DNA of 15,469 bases, taken from contig JANYJT010000282.1 in the NCBI GenBank assembly GCA_025358395.1, positions 1 through 15,469 on the forward strand, read 5' to 3'. The position numbers and the translations under genes are program-made. The stretch is from Bacteroidia bacterium (GTDB lineage Bacteria > Bacteroidota > Bacteroidia > Bacteroidales > Prolixibacteraceae). Below are positions 1 to 8,725 of the stretch, piece by piece (positions within the stretch are counted from its first letter, which is position 1; each line of letters starts with the position of its first letter). The notes below the pieces were generated by a model. It was not told where the DNA came from. It saw only the letters and a list, made by a program, of their open reading frames with translations, and searched no databases.

Positions 1-1
1 A

Positions 2-1198
2 ATTTGCCTGTTCTATTTTATGGTGTTGTTTTTTTGCTCCAACGGACAATCAGTCAATGATTTGAGGAAGGAAAGAGAAAAAACAAAACAGGAAATTGAT
101 TATATCAACAATTTGCTGAAAGAGACTGATCAGAATACAAAAACTTCTATCAGCCGCCTAACCATGCTTGAGAAGAAAATCAGGCTTCAGGAAAGTTTAA
201 TATCTAACATTAATTCAGAGTTGGGTTATCTTGATTCGACTATAGTCAAGAGTTCTCAAAACCTTGATTCTTTGAATGCAGATCTCACCCTTATTAAGAA
301 CCGTTATGCAGCCATGATCCGTTATGCCAGAAGAAATCAGGACATGAACAATCAGTTTTTGTTCCTGTTGTCGGCAGCAGATTTCAACCAGGCGTACAAG
401 CGCTTCACCTATTTAAAGCAATATGCTGATTACCGCAGGACACAAGCACAGGAGATTACCAGTTTGCAGGAAAGATTGGGTAAACTGGTAGATGATCTCA
501 ACAAAAGGAAGGAGGACAAAAAGCAACTTCTTTCTTCGAAGATCAATCTATCTGATAAGTACGAAAAGCAGAAAGTGGATCAAAAGGAGTATGTTAATCT
601 TCTTCAGAAAAAGGAAAAGGATTTGAAGAAAAAGCTTGAGAACCAGCAGAAAATTGCCGCAAAGCTTGAATTGGAAATAGAAAAAAGTATTGCTGAGGAG
701 GCCAGGAAAATGGCTTCAAAGACACCTTCAAAAACATCCAAAGCAACTGGTGCTGTTAAGCTTTCGCCGGAAAAGAAAAATCTCTCGGATGACTTTTCAA
801 TGAACAAGGGAAAATTGCCATGGCCACTTCAAAGGGGGTTGATAACTGACCATTTTGGAGAACATCCTGATCCGGTATTAAAACATGTGATCAGGCGAAA
901 TTCAGGAATTGATATTTCAACTCAGTCGGGGACAAGGGCTCGCGCAGTTTTCAAAGGAGAGGTAACCAAGGTACTGACAATTGGTGGGAATATGGCCATC
1001 ATTATCAGGCATGGCAGTTACCTGACGGTTTATTCAAATCTGGCTTCAGTATCTGTTCAGGCCGGGCAAACTGTCGAAACCAAGCAAGATATTGGTTCCA
1101 TCTTTACTGACAAGGAGGAAGACAACAAAACTGTTTTGAAATTCCAGCTTTGGTACGAAAACAACAAGCAGGATCCCGAAAAGTGGATCAGTATGTAA
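2..1198 (+). CDS. EnvC-like murein hydrolase activator (coiled coil + degenerate LytM/M23 domain), 5'-truncated by window edge
   Basis: The frame is open to the left edge. The first ATG (20) lies inside a hydrophobic stretch (ICLFYFMVLFFCSNGQS) that lacks the positive n-region of a signal peptide, so the true start is probably outside the window. Counting from that ATG, residues ~12-230 are a long Lys/Glu/Gln-rich coiled coil with an embedded helical segment. Residues ~268-392 form a LytM (peptidase M23) fold with the usual 'YSNLASVSVQAGQTV' block. The zinc ligands are missing: the HxGxD position reads NSGIDI (294-299, Asn for His) and the HxH strand reads TVLKFQLW (371-378). This matches EnvC/NlpD-type factors, which do not cut peptidoglycan but activate N-acetylmuramoyl-L-alanine amidases during daughter-cell separation. 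The protein is expected to be exported to the periplasm. The stop is 3 bp from the convergent stop of the Crp-type gene. Confidence 0.88.
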   Translation: MCLFYFMVLFFCSNGQSVNDLRKEREKTKQEIDYINNLLKETDQNTKTSISRLTMLEKKIRLQESLISNINSELGYLDSTIVKSSQNLDSLNADLTLIKNRYAAMIRYARRNQDMNNQFLFLLSAADFNQAYKRFTYLKQYADYRRTQAQEITSLQERLGKLVDDLNKRKEDKKQLLSSKINLSDKYEKQKVDQKEYVNLLQKKEKDLKKKLENQQKIAAKLELEIEKSIAEEARKMASKTPSKTSKATGAVKLSPEKKNLSDDFSMNKGKLPWPLQRGLITDHFGEHPDPVLKHVIRRNSGIDISTQSGTRARAVFKGEVTKVLTIGGNMAIIIRHGSYLTVYSNLASVSVQAGQTVETKQDIGSIFTDKEEDNKTVLKFQLWYENNKQDPEKWISM

Positions 1199-1201
1199 GG
1201 T

Positions 1202-1909
1202 TCAGTATTTAGCCAGATTGGCAACTTTCGTGAGCGCCGGAAGGTTGATAATCCTTATTTTCCTCCCCTGAAGATCAATTAATTTATCCTGCTTAAATTC
1301 TGATAACAGTCTGATAATGGATTCGGTAGCCGTACCCACCATGTTGGCAAGTTCCTCCCGGGTAAGTGAAATCTGCAAGGTATTTTCAGCATCCAGACTA
1401 AATTCCTGTTTGAGCAACAAGAGTACTTCGGCAAGACGTTCCCTCACTGTTTTTTGTGCGATATCTGTGATGTAATCGTTGGCCTCTTTCAATTCGGCAC
1501 AAACAATTTTCAGCATGGCCAGAGAAAATTTCCAATTTCTTTCAATCAGGTTAAGGAGTGTTTTGTAGGGGATATGGCACAAGGTGGCTTCTTCGATGGT
1601 TTTGGCGGAAGTGCAGGCAGATTCCTGGCTCAACAAAGAGCGGTAGGCGATAATGTCCCCTTTTTTTGCAAAACGTATGATTTGCTCCTTTCCATCGTTC
1701 CCGGTTTTATAAATTTTGACAATTCCTCTTGTCAGGCAATAAAAACCGGTCAGCCGACTTCCCTCTTTATACAGGACAGTTCCTTTTTTATATGTTAAAC
1801 ATACTTTTTCATTGTTAAGACTTTTCATCTCATCTTCTGACAATGATTGAAAAAACCGAAATCCTGATAGGCTAATGTCTTCTGCTAAAGTATTGTTGCT
1901 CTTCATCAT
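1202..1909 (-). CDS. Crp/Fnr family transcriptional regulator
   Basis: The 235 aa product has the standard length and order of the family. An N-terminal cyclic-nucleotide-binding beta-roll fold spans ~residues 18-130 (GTVLYKEG, then CLTRGIVKIYKTG, then FAKKGDIIAYRSLL). A long dimerisation helix follows (~131-165), then a C-terminal winged helix (~180-228) with the recognition-helix region 'TREELANMVGTATESIIRLL'. Cysteines are scattered and do not form the N-terminal cluster of oxygen-sensing FNR, so an Fe-S sensor is unlikely. The ligand cannot be told from sequence, because Bacteroidota members of this family often lack the cAMP-contact residues. Translation could begin at either of two adjacent Met codons. 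The gene diverges from the YceI gene across 122 bp, so that gene or its own promoter are possible targets (inference). Confidence 0.92.
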   Translation of the reverse strand: MMKSNNTLAEDISLSGFRFFQSLSEDEMKSLNNEKVCLTYKKGTVLYKEGSRLTGFYCLTRGIVKIYKTGNDGKEQIIRFAKKGDIIAYRSLLSQESACTSAKTIEEATLCHIPYKTLLNLIERNWKFSLAMLKIVCAELKEANDYITDIAQKTVRERLAEVLLLLKQEFSLDAENTLQISLTREELANMVGTATESIIRLLSEFKQDKLIDLQGRKIRIINLPALTKVANLAKY

Positions 1910-1941
1910 AGTAAGATAAAAAATTCGGATGAAATATGAAA

Positions 1942-1949
1942 CAAATATA
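1942..1949 (-). promoter_or_regulatory. Candidate Bacteroidota -7 element for the Crp-type regulator
   Basis: Read on the minus strand, 1949-1942 is TATATTTG, a full match to TAnnTTTG. It lies 32 bp upstream of the start at 1909, a sensible leader length. I see no TTG at the expected -33 spacing, so only half the signal is present. Confidence 0.4.
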
Positions 1950-2031
1950 CAATATTCGGTTGGATCCTGCTATCTCCATTTTCGAAACATTAAAACAAAT
2001 CTTACGTAGACTAAATAAAAATTAAATTAAT

Positions 2032-2664
2032 ATGAATAATTCTTCTTCAAAAAACAAACTCAGTTTGAAATTATCTGGAATTGTATCCAGAATTATTACC
2101 GGAATGGTACTCCTTGTCATTTCGCTTCCATTATTTTCAAAAGAGTACCGGGTAAATTCGACATCAAGTACGCTTGAATGGAACGCTAAAAAGGTTACCG
2201 GTCAGCACAATGGTACAATTTCTTTTGGTGAAGGAATTCTAAACTTTGATCGTCAGAAAATTACAAGTGGGAAAGTTGCCGTAGATATGAAAACGATAGC
2301 AAACACTGATCCCATCAGTGATGATTATAAACAAAAATTGATCGGCCATTTAAAATCGGATGATTTCTTTGGGGTAGAAAAGTTTCCAGTAGCCACGTTG
2401 GAAGTAAAGAATGTTGTGTCCAAGTCAGACAACCTTTATCATTTTACGGCAGATCTGACCATCAAAGGGATCACTTCTCCAGTAGAATTCGATGCAGATG
2501 TGAATCATGATTCGGATCAGATTACTGCAACGGGAACGATGGTCGTTAACCGTACCAAGTATGGGATTAAATATGGATCCGGCAGCTTTTTCGAAGGGTT
2601 AGGAGACAAAATGATCTACGATGAATTTACAGTAAAATTTAAACTGGTAGCTTCTACTAATTAA
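2032..2664 (+). CDS. YceI family periplasmic (lipocalin-like, polyisoprenoid-binding fold) protein
   Basis: The 210 aa product has a signal-peptide-like N terminus: polar residues 1-16, a hydrophobic core ~17-35 (GIVSRIITGMVLLVISLPLF), and probable cleavage just before KEYRV. The rest (~38-208) is one YceI domain, recognised by 'STLEWNAKKVTGQHNGTISF', 'VDMKTI', 'LKSDDFFGVEKFPVATLEV', 'DLTIKGITSPVEFDADV' and the terminal 'YDEFTVKFKLVA'. YceI proteins form an extended beta-barrel that binds long isoprenoid or amphiphilic chains; their cellular role is mostly undefined. The gene is monocistronic, divergent from the Crp-type regulator and closed by a terminator. I found no clear TAnnTTTG promoter upstream; the leader is simply A/T-rich. 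Confidence 0.93.
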   Translation: MNNSSSKNKLSLKLSGIVSRIITGMVLLVISLPLFSKEYRVNSTSSTLEWNAKKVTGQHNGTISFGEGILNFDRQKITSGKVAVDMKTIANTDPISDDYKQKLIGHLKSDDFFGVEKFPVATLEVKNVVSKSDNLYHFTADLTIKGITSPVEFDADVNHDSDQITATGTMVVNRTKYGIKYGSGSFFEGLGDKMIYDEFTVKFKLVASTN

Positions 2665-2688
2665 TTATGTTTTTCTGGTTTTTGCGTA

Positions 2689-2720
2689 GGGGGGGTGTAT
2701 CGAAAGATTACCCCCTTTTT
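2689..2720 (+). terminator. Rho-independent terminator of the YceI gene
   Basis: GGGGG at 2691-2695 pairs with CCCCC at 2711-2715. A smaller inner stem, ATC-GAAA-GAT (2699-2708), is closed by a GNRA-like tetraloop, and five T follow at 2716-2720. The T-run follows the stem only on the plus strand. The hairpin overlaps the metH stop codon (2708-2710) of the convergent operon. Confidence 0.8.
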
Positions 2721-5700
2721 GCAGGTTCATAATTAAGGTTCGAAGGAATGTATTTCTCAATGAATTCGGGAGAAACTCTTTTTCTTTCCGCATAATCGAT
2801 TACCTGATCTCTGCCTATTTTTTCGATGCCAAAATACCTTGATTCGGGGTGTGCAAAATAGACTCCGCAAACAGAAGCGTTTGGAAACATAGAGTAGTGT
2901 TCAGTCAAGGAGATTCCAGCCATTTCATTAGCCTGCAGCAGGTTAAAAATAGTCTCTTTTTCTGAGTGTTCAGGACATGCCGGATATCCCGGCGCCGGAC
3001 GAATTCCCTGATATTTACAGGCGATTAGCTCTTCTGGTGTCAGATTTTCATATTTGCTATAACCCCACACTTCCATTCTGACAATCTGATGTAATTTCTC
3101 CGCGAAAGCTTCGGCAAGTCTGTCGGAAAGGGCTTCCAGCATAATGGCTTTGTAATCGTTGTTTTCTTGCTTGTATTTTGCAACCAATTCGGCAACTCCG
3201 ATCCCGGATGTTACTGCAAAAGCCCCGCAATAATCAGGAATCCCTGATTCTTTAGGAGCGATGAAATCGCTTAGGCAGTACCGGACTTCTACACCCGGCT
3301 TTTTCTCCTGCTGACGAACCTGATGGAATTTGCCGAGTAGCTGAGATCTGGATTCATCTGCATACAATTCGATGTCGTCCATCATTGAATTGGCAGGCCA
3401 AATACCCACTACCCCATTGGCTCGGATCATTTTGTTGGCAATGATTTCATCCAGAAATTCATTGGCCTCCTGAAATAGTTGTCTAGCTGCTTCCCCTTTA
3501 TCGGGATCGCTCAATATGGCGGGAAATTTGCCTTTGAACTCCCATACCAGAAAAAAGAAGGTCCAGTCAATGTATTTTCTTAGCTCCTCCAAAGGATAAT
3601 CATGGTAATATTTTGTACCCGTAAAATTGGGTTCAGGAACAGGATGTTTTACGAAATCGGGATTAAATTTCCGTTCTCTGGCTTCTTGAAGAGTCCAGTA
3701 TTCCCTGGTTTTTTTGGCGCTATGAACTTGTCGTAAACCGGCATATTCATCCAATGTGGATTTTATGAATCCGGGAGATCCCGACAGAAGTTCTGCGACG
3801 ACCTGAACTGATCTGGAGGCATCCTTGACATAGAGGGTCGTCTTGCTGTATTCGGGGGCAATTTTAACAGCTGTATGAATTTTAGAAGTCGTTGCTCCGC
3901 CAATCAACAACGGCTGTGCCATGCCTCTCTTTTCCATCTCTTTTGCCACATGAACCATCTCTTCGAGCGAAGGAGTTATCAATCCACTCAATCCGATGAT
4001 ATCAACATTTTCTTTTTTGGCTGTATCGAGGATTGTTTCGCAGGGAACCATGACACCAAGGTCGATGACATCGTAGTTGTTACAGGCCAGGACTACGCCA
4101 ACAATGTTTTTGCCGATGTCGTGCACATCCCCTTTTACGGTTGCAAGAAGGATTTTTTTGCGAACGACCACTTTATGCGGGAGCAATTTCTTCTCCTCCT
4201 CGATGAAAGGCTGCAGCCAGGCTACCGCTTTTTTCATCACACGGGCTGATTTAATTACCTGTGGAAGGAACATCTTGCCGGAACCAAAGAGATCGCCGAC
4301 TTTGTTCATTCCGTCCATCAGCGGACCTTCGATAATATTCAGAGGGGAGTCGTATAGCGGAAGCAGTTCAGCTACATCGGCTTCAATAAAATCCATGATT
4401 CCTTTCACCATGGCGTGTTCAATCCTGGTGTCGGGAGGAAGCTCTCTCCATACTTCAATTTTTTCCTGTTTTTCATCAGCAGCCTTGATATTCTCTGCGA
4501 AGGTAAGCAGTCGTTCTGTGGCATCCGGTCGCTTGTTGAGTACGAGGTCTTCGACGTGCTGAAGCAAATCGGCAGGAATTTCATCATAGATCTGCAACAT
4601 TCCGGGATTAACGATTCCCATGTCGAGTCCGGCTTTGATGGCATGGAACAGGAACACCGAATGGATGGCTTCCCTGATGGTGTTGTTTCCCCGGAAGGAG
4701 AAGGAGACGTTGGATATGCCACCACTTACTTTGGCGTATGGCAAATGATTTTTGATCCAGGTTGTCGTTCTGAAAAAATCGATGGCGTAGTTGTTGTGCT
4801 CTTCCAAACCGGTGCCAATCGTGAGGATATTCGGATCGAAGATGATGTCTTCGGCAGGAAATTGAACCTTGTCGACGAGCAGGCGATAGGCCCTTTCGCA
4901 AATAGCGATTCTCTTATCGTAGGTTGTGGCTTGCCCTTCCTCGTCGAATGCCATCACCACCACGGCAGCACCGTAGTTTCTGATCTTGCGGGCATAATTC
5001 AGGAACTGCTCCTCCCCTTCCTTGAGGCTGATGGAATTAACGATCGACTTGCCCTGGATGCACTGTAATCCTGCTTCGATCACTTCCCATTTTGAGGAGT
5101 CGATCATGATGGGTAATCTGGAAATATCTGGTTCTGAAGCAATCAGATTAAGGAACCGGACCATCTCTTTTTTGGCATCGAGCATGGCATCGTCCATGTT
5201 GATATCGATGACCTGCGCTCCTCCTTCGACCATATCCCTGGCAACAGAGAGTGCTTCGTCGTATTTTCCGTCACGGATAAGCCTGGCAAATTTGATGGAA
5301 CCGGCTACATTGCAGCGCTCTCCGATGTTGATAAAGTTTGAAAGTTTATCGATGGTTAGTGGTTCAAGTCCGCTAAGACGGGTTACTTTCTCGGGTTGTG
5401 CTTTGCTGTGAGGTTTGGAAACAGCTGCCAGTTTTGCCAATTCACTGATATGTTCCGGAGTGGTTCCACAGCATCCGCCAATGATATTTACTGTCAGGTT
5501 ATTGGTAAATTCGGCTACCTGAAGTCTCATTGCATCTGGTGTTTCATCGTATTCGCCAAACTGGTTGGGCAATCCGGCATTCGGGTGAACGCTGATCATG
5601 AATGGGGCTTTCCTGCTAAGTTCTTCCAGGTATGGACGCATATCCCCGGCTCCGAAAGAGCAGTTCAAACCGATGGTAAGCAGATCGATGTGGGAGACCG

Positions 5701-6388
5701 AATTCAAAAAAGCCTCGATGGTCTGGCCTGAAAGTGTGCGACCGCTTTTGTCGGTGATGGTTCCTGAGATCATGACAGGCAGCTTGATACCCTTTTCTTC
5801 AAAGATCTCATTGATGGCGACAAGTGCGACCTTGCAATTGAGGGTATCGAAAATTGTTTCGACCAAAAGAAGATCGACGCCACCATCCAGCAACCCTTCA
5901 ACCTGTTCGCGGTAGGATAGTTTTAAATCCTGAAAGGAAATAGCCCTAAAACCAGGGTCATTCACATCAGGCGACATGGAACAGGTTTTGTTGGTTGGAC
6001 CAATGGATCCTGCGACATAGCGCGGTTTTTCAGGAGTCGAAAATTTTACAGCGGCAGCAGCGGCAATTTTGGCTGCCTCCCTATTTATTACCCTGACAAA
6101 ATCCCGGGTACCATAGTCGCTTTGAGAGATGGATGTCGCGTTGAAAGTATTCGTTTCCAGGATATCGGCCCCGGCTTTCAGGAATGACTCATGTATTTCG
6201 GAGATGACATCAGGTCTGGTCAGGCATAGCAAATCGTTGTTGCCTTTCAGTGAGGATGGCCAGTCTTTGAAGCGCTCTCCGCGGAAATCGGATTCAGACA
6301 GTTTGAGACGTTGTATCATTGTCCCCATGGCTCCGTCAAGTACGAGAATTCTTGATTCCAATAATTTTCGGATATCCGGATTTATCAT
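2708..6388 (-). CDS. metH: Methionine synthase, cobalamin-dependent (5-methyltetrahydrofolate-homocysteine methyltransferase)
   Basis: At 1226 aa it is full length, close to the Escherichia coli enzyme. It transfers the methyl group of 5-methyltetrahydrofolate to homocysteine through methylcobalamin, in the cytoplasm. All modules are present in order. The homocysteine domain (~1-325) carries zinc cysteines C243 (GLNCSFG) and C306/C307 ([12 protein letters not shown]). The pterin-binding barrel (~345-620) includes [21 protein letters not shown] and [13 protein letters not shown]. The cap is ~650-740. The B12-binding Rossmann domain (~745-880) has D754-V-H756-D-I-G759 as the cobalt-ligating His motif, plus SGLITPS and GGATTS. 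The C-terminal S-adenosylmethionine activation domain (~900-1226) carries [15 protein letters not shown]. The start overlaps the stop of the upstream FAD-dehydrogenase gene (ATGA), so it is probably translated by coupling. I see no cobalamin riboswitch in the operon leader and no metF nearby. Confidence 0.98.
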   Translation of the reverse strand: MINPDIRKLLESRILVLDGAMGTMIQRLKLSESDFRGERFKDWPSSLKGNNDLLCLTRPDVISEIHESFLKAGADILETNTFNATSISQSDYGTRDFVRVINREAAKIAAAAAVKFSTPEKPRYVAGSIGPTNKTCSMSPDVNDPGFRAISFQDLKLSYREQVEGLLDGGVDLLLVETIFDTLNCKVALVAINEIFEEKGIKLPVMISGTITDKSGRTLSGQTIEAFLNSVSHIDLLTIGLNCSFGAGDMRPYLEELSRKAPFMISVHPNAGLPNQFGEYDETPDAMRLQVAEFTNNLTVNIIGGCCGTTPEHISELAKLAAVSKPHSKAQPEKVTRLSGLEPLTIDKLSNFINIGERCNVAGSIKFARLIRDGKYDEALSVARDMVEGGAQVIDINMDDAMLDAKKEMVRFLNLIASEPDISRLPIMIDSSKWEVIEAGLQCIQGKSIVNSISLKEGEEQFLNYARKIRNYGAAVVVMAFDEEGQATTYDKRIAICERAYRLLVDKVQFPAEDIIFDPNILTIGTGLEEHNNYAIDFFRTTTWIKNHLPYAKVSGGISNVSFSFRGNNTIREAIHSVFLFHAIKAGLDMGIVNPGMLQIYDEIPADLLQHVEDLVLNKRPDATERLLTFAENIKAADEKQEKIEVWRELPPDTRIEHAMVKGIMDFIEADVAELLPLYDSPLNIIEGPLMDGMNKVGDLFGSGKMFLPQVIKSARVMKKAVAWLQPFIEEEKKLLPHKVVVRKKILLATVKGDVHDIGKNIVGVVLACNNYDVIDLGVMVPCETILDTAKKENVDIIGLSGLITPSLEEMVHVAKEMEKRGMAQPLLIGGATTSKIHTAVKIAPEYSKTTLYVKDASRSVQVVAELLSGSPGFIKSTLDEYAGLRQVHSAKKTREYWTLQEARERKFNPDFVKHPVPEPNFTGTKYYHDYPLEELRKYIDWTFFFLVWEFKGKFPAILSDPDKGEAARQLFQEANEFLDEIIANKMIRANGVVGIWPANSMMDDIELYADESRSQLLGKFHQVRQQEKKPGVEVRYCLSDFIAPKESGIPDYCGAFAVTSGIGVAELVAKYKQENNDYKAIMLEALSDRLAEAFAEKLHQIVRMEVWGYSKYENLTPEELIACKYQGIRPAPGYPACPEHSEKETIFNLLQANEMAGISLTEHYSMFPNASVCGVYFAHPESRYFGIEKIGRDQVIDYAERKRVSPEFIEKYIPSNLNYEPAKRG

Positions 6389-7791
6389 GATTTTGAGGTT
6401 AGGTTTTTTAAAATTGCACGGGCTATCAGCACACCATTGACCGATGCCTGCATCAGTCCGCGGGTGATTCCGGCACCATCCCCTCCAAAAAAGAGGTTTT
6501 TCACGGAAGGGCTTTGAAAGCTCTTGTCAACTTTGACGATGTTCGAATAGAATTTTACTTCGACCCCATACAGAAGCGTTTCGTCGCTTGCAAGTCCGGG
6601 GCTGACCTTATCCAAAGATTTGATCATTTCAATGATATCGAAGAGGATCCGGTGAGGCAGTACCAGACTCAAGTCTCCGGGAACCGCATCTTTGAGAGTG
6701 GGAACGATGTTGTTGCGATAGAGCCTGTCGGAAGTTGTTCTTCTGCCCCTGACGAGGTCGCCAAACCGTTGAACCATGATTTTATTCCTGGTAAGCATGT
6801 TGGCCAGTCGGGCGATGTGCTTGCCATATTCGATGGGCGCATTGAAAGGCTCCGTAAATTTCTGGGAGACGAGCAGCGCAAAGTTGGTGTTATCGCTCTT
6901 GAGGTCTTTGTAGCTGTGACCATTCACAACAGCAAGATTGTTGTCGTAATATTCGGAGGAGACAAATCCACCGGGGTTGGAGCAGAAAGTACGAACTTTG
7001 TCATCGAAAGTGCGGGTATAATGGATCAATTTCGCCTCATAAAAATTCTCGTTGATCTCCTGCATCACTTCGTTGCGACACTCCAGGCGTACCCCGATGT
7101 CGACGATGCCAACTTCGGTTGGGATGGCATGTGCTGCACATTGTTTCATGAGCCAGTCGGAACCGTCTCTGCCGATGGCAAGGACGATATGGTGTCCCAG
7201 GAAATTATGACCGGAAGATTTTACACCTACTGCCACCTGATTTTCGATGATAAAATCTGTGACAGGTGAATTAAACTGAACCTCTACTCCATTGTTGGTG
7301 AGATGTTCGAAGAGTTTCCGGTAGAGATCCTGCGTTTTTTCGGTACCGAGATGTCTGACCGGGCATTGCACCAGTTTAAGGTTGGCTTCGATGGATTTCC
7401 GACCGATCTCACGCATAGCCGGTGTTTCGGTCTGGCCATGAATGTCTGTATCCGCGCCAAATTCGAGGTATATTTTGTCGGTATAACGGATCATTTCCCG
7501 GGCAGTTTCCATTCCGATGAAATCCGGCAGGGTACCGCCAACTTCGGGGGAAAGAGAAAGTTTGCCATCCGAGAAAGCGCCGGCGCCTGCCCATCCTGTA
7601 GTGATCGAACAAGGTCTGCAATTGACGCAAGTACCGCCATTGGTATGTTTAGGACAATTCCTCATGTAAATATCCCTGCCTTTTTCTAGCATCAGAATAC
7701 TTAGGTTGGACCTCTCTTTTATCAGTTCATAGGCGGTAAATATACCGGCAGGACCTGCTCCTACTATAATTACATCGTATTTTTTCTCCAT
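6385..7791 (-). CDS. NAD(P)/FAD-dependent dehydrogenase (COG2509-like)
   Basis: The 468 aa product starts '[20 protein letters not shown]', with the FAD dinucleotide-binding GxGxxG (residues 11-16) directly at the N terminus. That is why I prefer 7791 over the in-frame ATG at 7845, which adds 18 residues (MFSFPKKQ...). Further marks are the second-strand E36-K-G, a four-Cys patch (C46-x8-C55-x2-C58-x2-C61), the block '[13 protein letters not shown]' (~66-78) and a C-terminal FAD site '[21 protein letters not shown]'. This is the uncharacterised 'FAD-dependent dehydrogenase' group; substrate and electron partner are unknown. It is the first gene of an operon with metH, overlapping it by 4 bp. 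A role in redox support of MetH is conceivable, but nothing in the sequence proves it. Confidence 0.88.
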   Translation of the reverse strand: MEKKYDVIIVGAGPAGIFTAYELIKERSNLSILMLEKGRDIYMRNCPKHTNGGTCVNCRPCSITTGWAGAGAFSDGKLSLSPEVGGTLPDFIGMETAREMIRYTDKIYLEFGADTDIHGQTETPAMREIGRKSIEANLKLVQCPVRHLGTEKTQDLYRKLFEHLTNNGVEVQFNSPVTDFIIENQVAVGVKSSGHNFLGHHIVLAIGRDGSDWLMKQCAAHAIPTEVGIVDIGVRLECRNEVMQEINENFYEAKLIHYTRTFDDKVRTFCSNPGGFVSSEYYDNNLAVVNGHSYKDLKSDNTNFALLVSQKFTEPFNAPIEYGKHIARLANMLTRNKIMVQRFGDLVRGRRTTSDRLYRNNIVPTLKDAVPGDLSLVLPHRILFDIIEMIKSLDKVSPGLASDETLLYGVEVKFYSNIVKVDKSFQSPSVKNLFFGGDGAGITRGLMQASVNGVLIARAILKNLTSKS

Positions 7792-7872
7792 AAATGCAAT
7801 GAATCGCTTCTGTGAAGTTACCTGCTTCTTTGGAAATGAGAACATTAATTATGTTCTGAAAAGGCAGTCCGG

Positions 7873-7880
7873 CAAAGGTA
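7873..7880 (-). promoter_or_regulatory. Candidate -7 element for the FAD-dehydrogenase/metH operon
   Basis: The minus strand reads TACCTTTG (7880-7873), a full TAnnTTTG match. It would give a leader of about 75 nt to the ATG at 7791, or about 20 nt to the alternative ATG at 7845. The nearest upstream TTG is only 15 bp away, which is short, so the -33 half is weak. Confidence 0.4.
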
Positions 7881-8020
7881 TGAATTTATCAGCAACAAGG
7901 AAAATCCGGCAGAGTCAGCAATTCGTTAGAGGATGAGTTACTATTTTTATTACTTTTCAAACCGTTTTTGGAACCGGTCTTTTAATAAATTAAGAAACTC
8001 AAATTTGAGGTATTTGAGGC

Positions 8021-8049
8021 GGTTTGCTTCACTTCGTTCGCAATGACGG
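8021..8049 (-). repeat. Dispersed 'CATTGCGAACGAAG' type short repeat
   Basis: The minus strand reads CGTCATTGCGAACGAAGTG followed by AAGCAAACC. The core has TTGC/GCAA ends able to form a small hairpin. In one frame it encodes VIANEVKQ, a peptide that recurs in spurious small ORFs of many genomes because this repeat is widespread (from general knowledge; no search run). Just upstream, at 7998-8009, is a perfect 12 bp palindrome CTCAAATTTGAG. The 280 bp gap between the dehydrogenase and HAD starts holds no gene I can support. Confidence 0.55.
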
Positions 8050-8071
8050 TACATTTAATGAATAATTTGGA

Positions 8072-8725
8072 ATGCTGAAAGCAATTTTCTTTGATATGGA
8101 TGGAGTGATTTACGACTCCATGGGGCACCACTCGGTAGCCTGGAACAAGGCATTTGCGACACTTGGGCATGATTTCCCCCTGGAACAGGTTTATATGAAC
8201 GAAGGGAGAACGGGATCTTCCACGGTGCAGATGTTTTACCGGGAAAAGCTTGGCCGGATGGCAACGGATGAGGAGATTGCCTATATCTATGCTCAAAAGA
8301 GCAATTATTTTGAAAGCATGCCAATCCCGGTACCATTTGACGAAATTAAGGCACTGATGGAAAGGTTGAAGAATGCTCAAATTGAAATTTGGGTTGTTAC
8401 CGGATCGGCACAGGAGCAGTTGTTAGATGGCTTGTGCAGCGATTTTCCAGGTTTGGTTGAAAAGCAAAAAATTGTCTCCGCGAAGGATGTTAACCAGGGT
8501 AAACCTCATCCGGAACCATACCTGATGGCTTTGAAAAAATCAGGATTTGCGGCTAACGAGGTTCTCGTGCTTGAGAATGCACCTCTGGGTGTTGAATCAG
8601 CCAAGGCTGCAGGTATTTACACCATTGCCATCAACACCGGAATTCTGGCAGATGAAATACTGTGGCAGGCGGGAGCTGATGTTGTGGTAAGGAAAGTGAG
8701 TGAGGTTGAGGCACTTCTTATTTAA
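8072..8725 (+). CDS. HAD family phosphatase (subfamily IA, beta-phosphoglucomutase-like)
   Basis: The 217 aa product is a typical haloacid-dehalogenase-like hydrolase. Motif I is FFDMDGVIYDS, with nucleophile D8 and acid/base D10. An alpha-helical cap (~16-85) follows. Motif II is VVTGS, motif III lies around GKPHPEPYL (conserved Lys), and motif IV is VLVLENAPLGVESAKAAG, with Glu in place of the more usual Asp-Asp/Glu-Asp pair. Such enzymes hydrolyse or isomerise small phosphorylated metabolites, commonly sugar phosphates, in the cytoplasm; the exact substrate cannot be assigned. A weak promoter candidate is TACATTTA at 8050-8057, with TTTG 23 bp upstream at 8023-8026 inside the dispersed repeat. 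The gene's 3' end overlaps the convergent ceramidase-like gene by 8 bp. Confidence 0.9.
   Translation: MLKAIFFDMDGVIYDSMGHHSVAWNKAFATLGHDFPLEQVYMNEGRTGSSTVQMFYREKLGRMATDEEIAYIYAQKSNYFESMPIPVPFDEIKALMERLKNAQIEIWVVTGSAQEQLLDGLCSDFPGLVEKQKIVSAKDVNQGKPHPEPYLMALKKSGFAANEVLVLENAPLGVESAKAAGIYTIAINTGILADEILWQAGADVVVRKVSEVEALLI

Noticed and set aside
4415..5068. Long open frame on the plus strand inside metH (217 codons), with several similar ones
   Set aside because: It is antisense to an intact, highly conserved metH; the translation has no recognisable domain and no promoter.
6514..7269. 251-codon plus-strand frame inside the FAD-dehydrogenase gene
   Set aside because: It is antisense to a clear FAD-binding protein and looks like a codon-bias shadow.
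7957..7985. ACCG...CGGT followed by CTTTT as a terminator
   Set aside because: The stem is only 4 bp, and no plus-strand gene ends upstream of it.
7846..8071. Cobalamin or SAM riboswitch upstream of the metH operon
   Set aside because: I searched the leader by eye for a B12-box-like GCCACTG and for SAM-type stems and saw none; the region is short and AT-rich.
7982..8380. Minus-strand frame over the HAD start region encoding VIANEVKQ
   Set aside because: Half overlaps the HAD gene antisense and the rest is the dispersed repeat; this peptide is a known sign of spurious ORFs.
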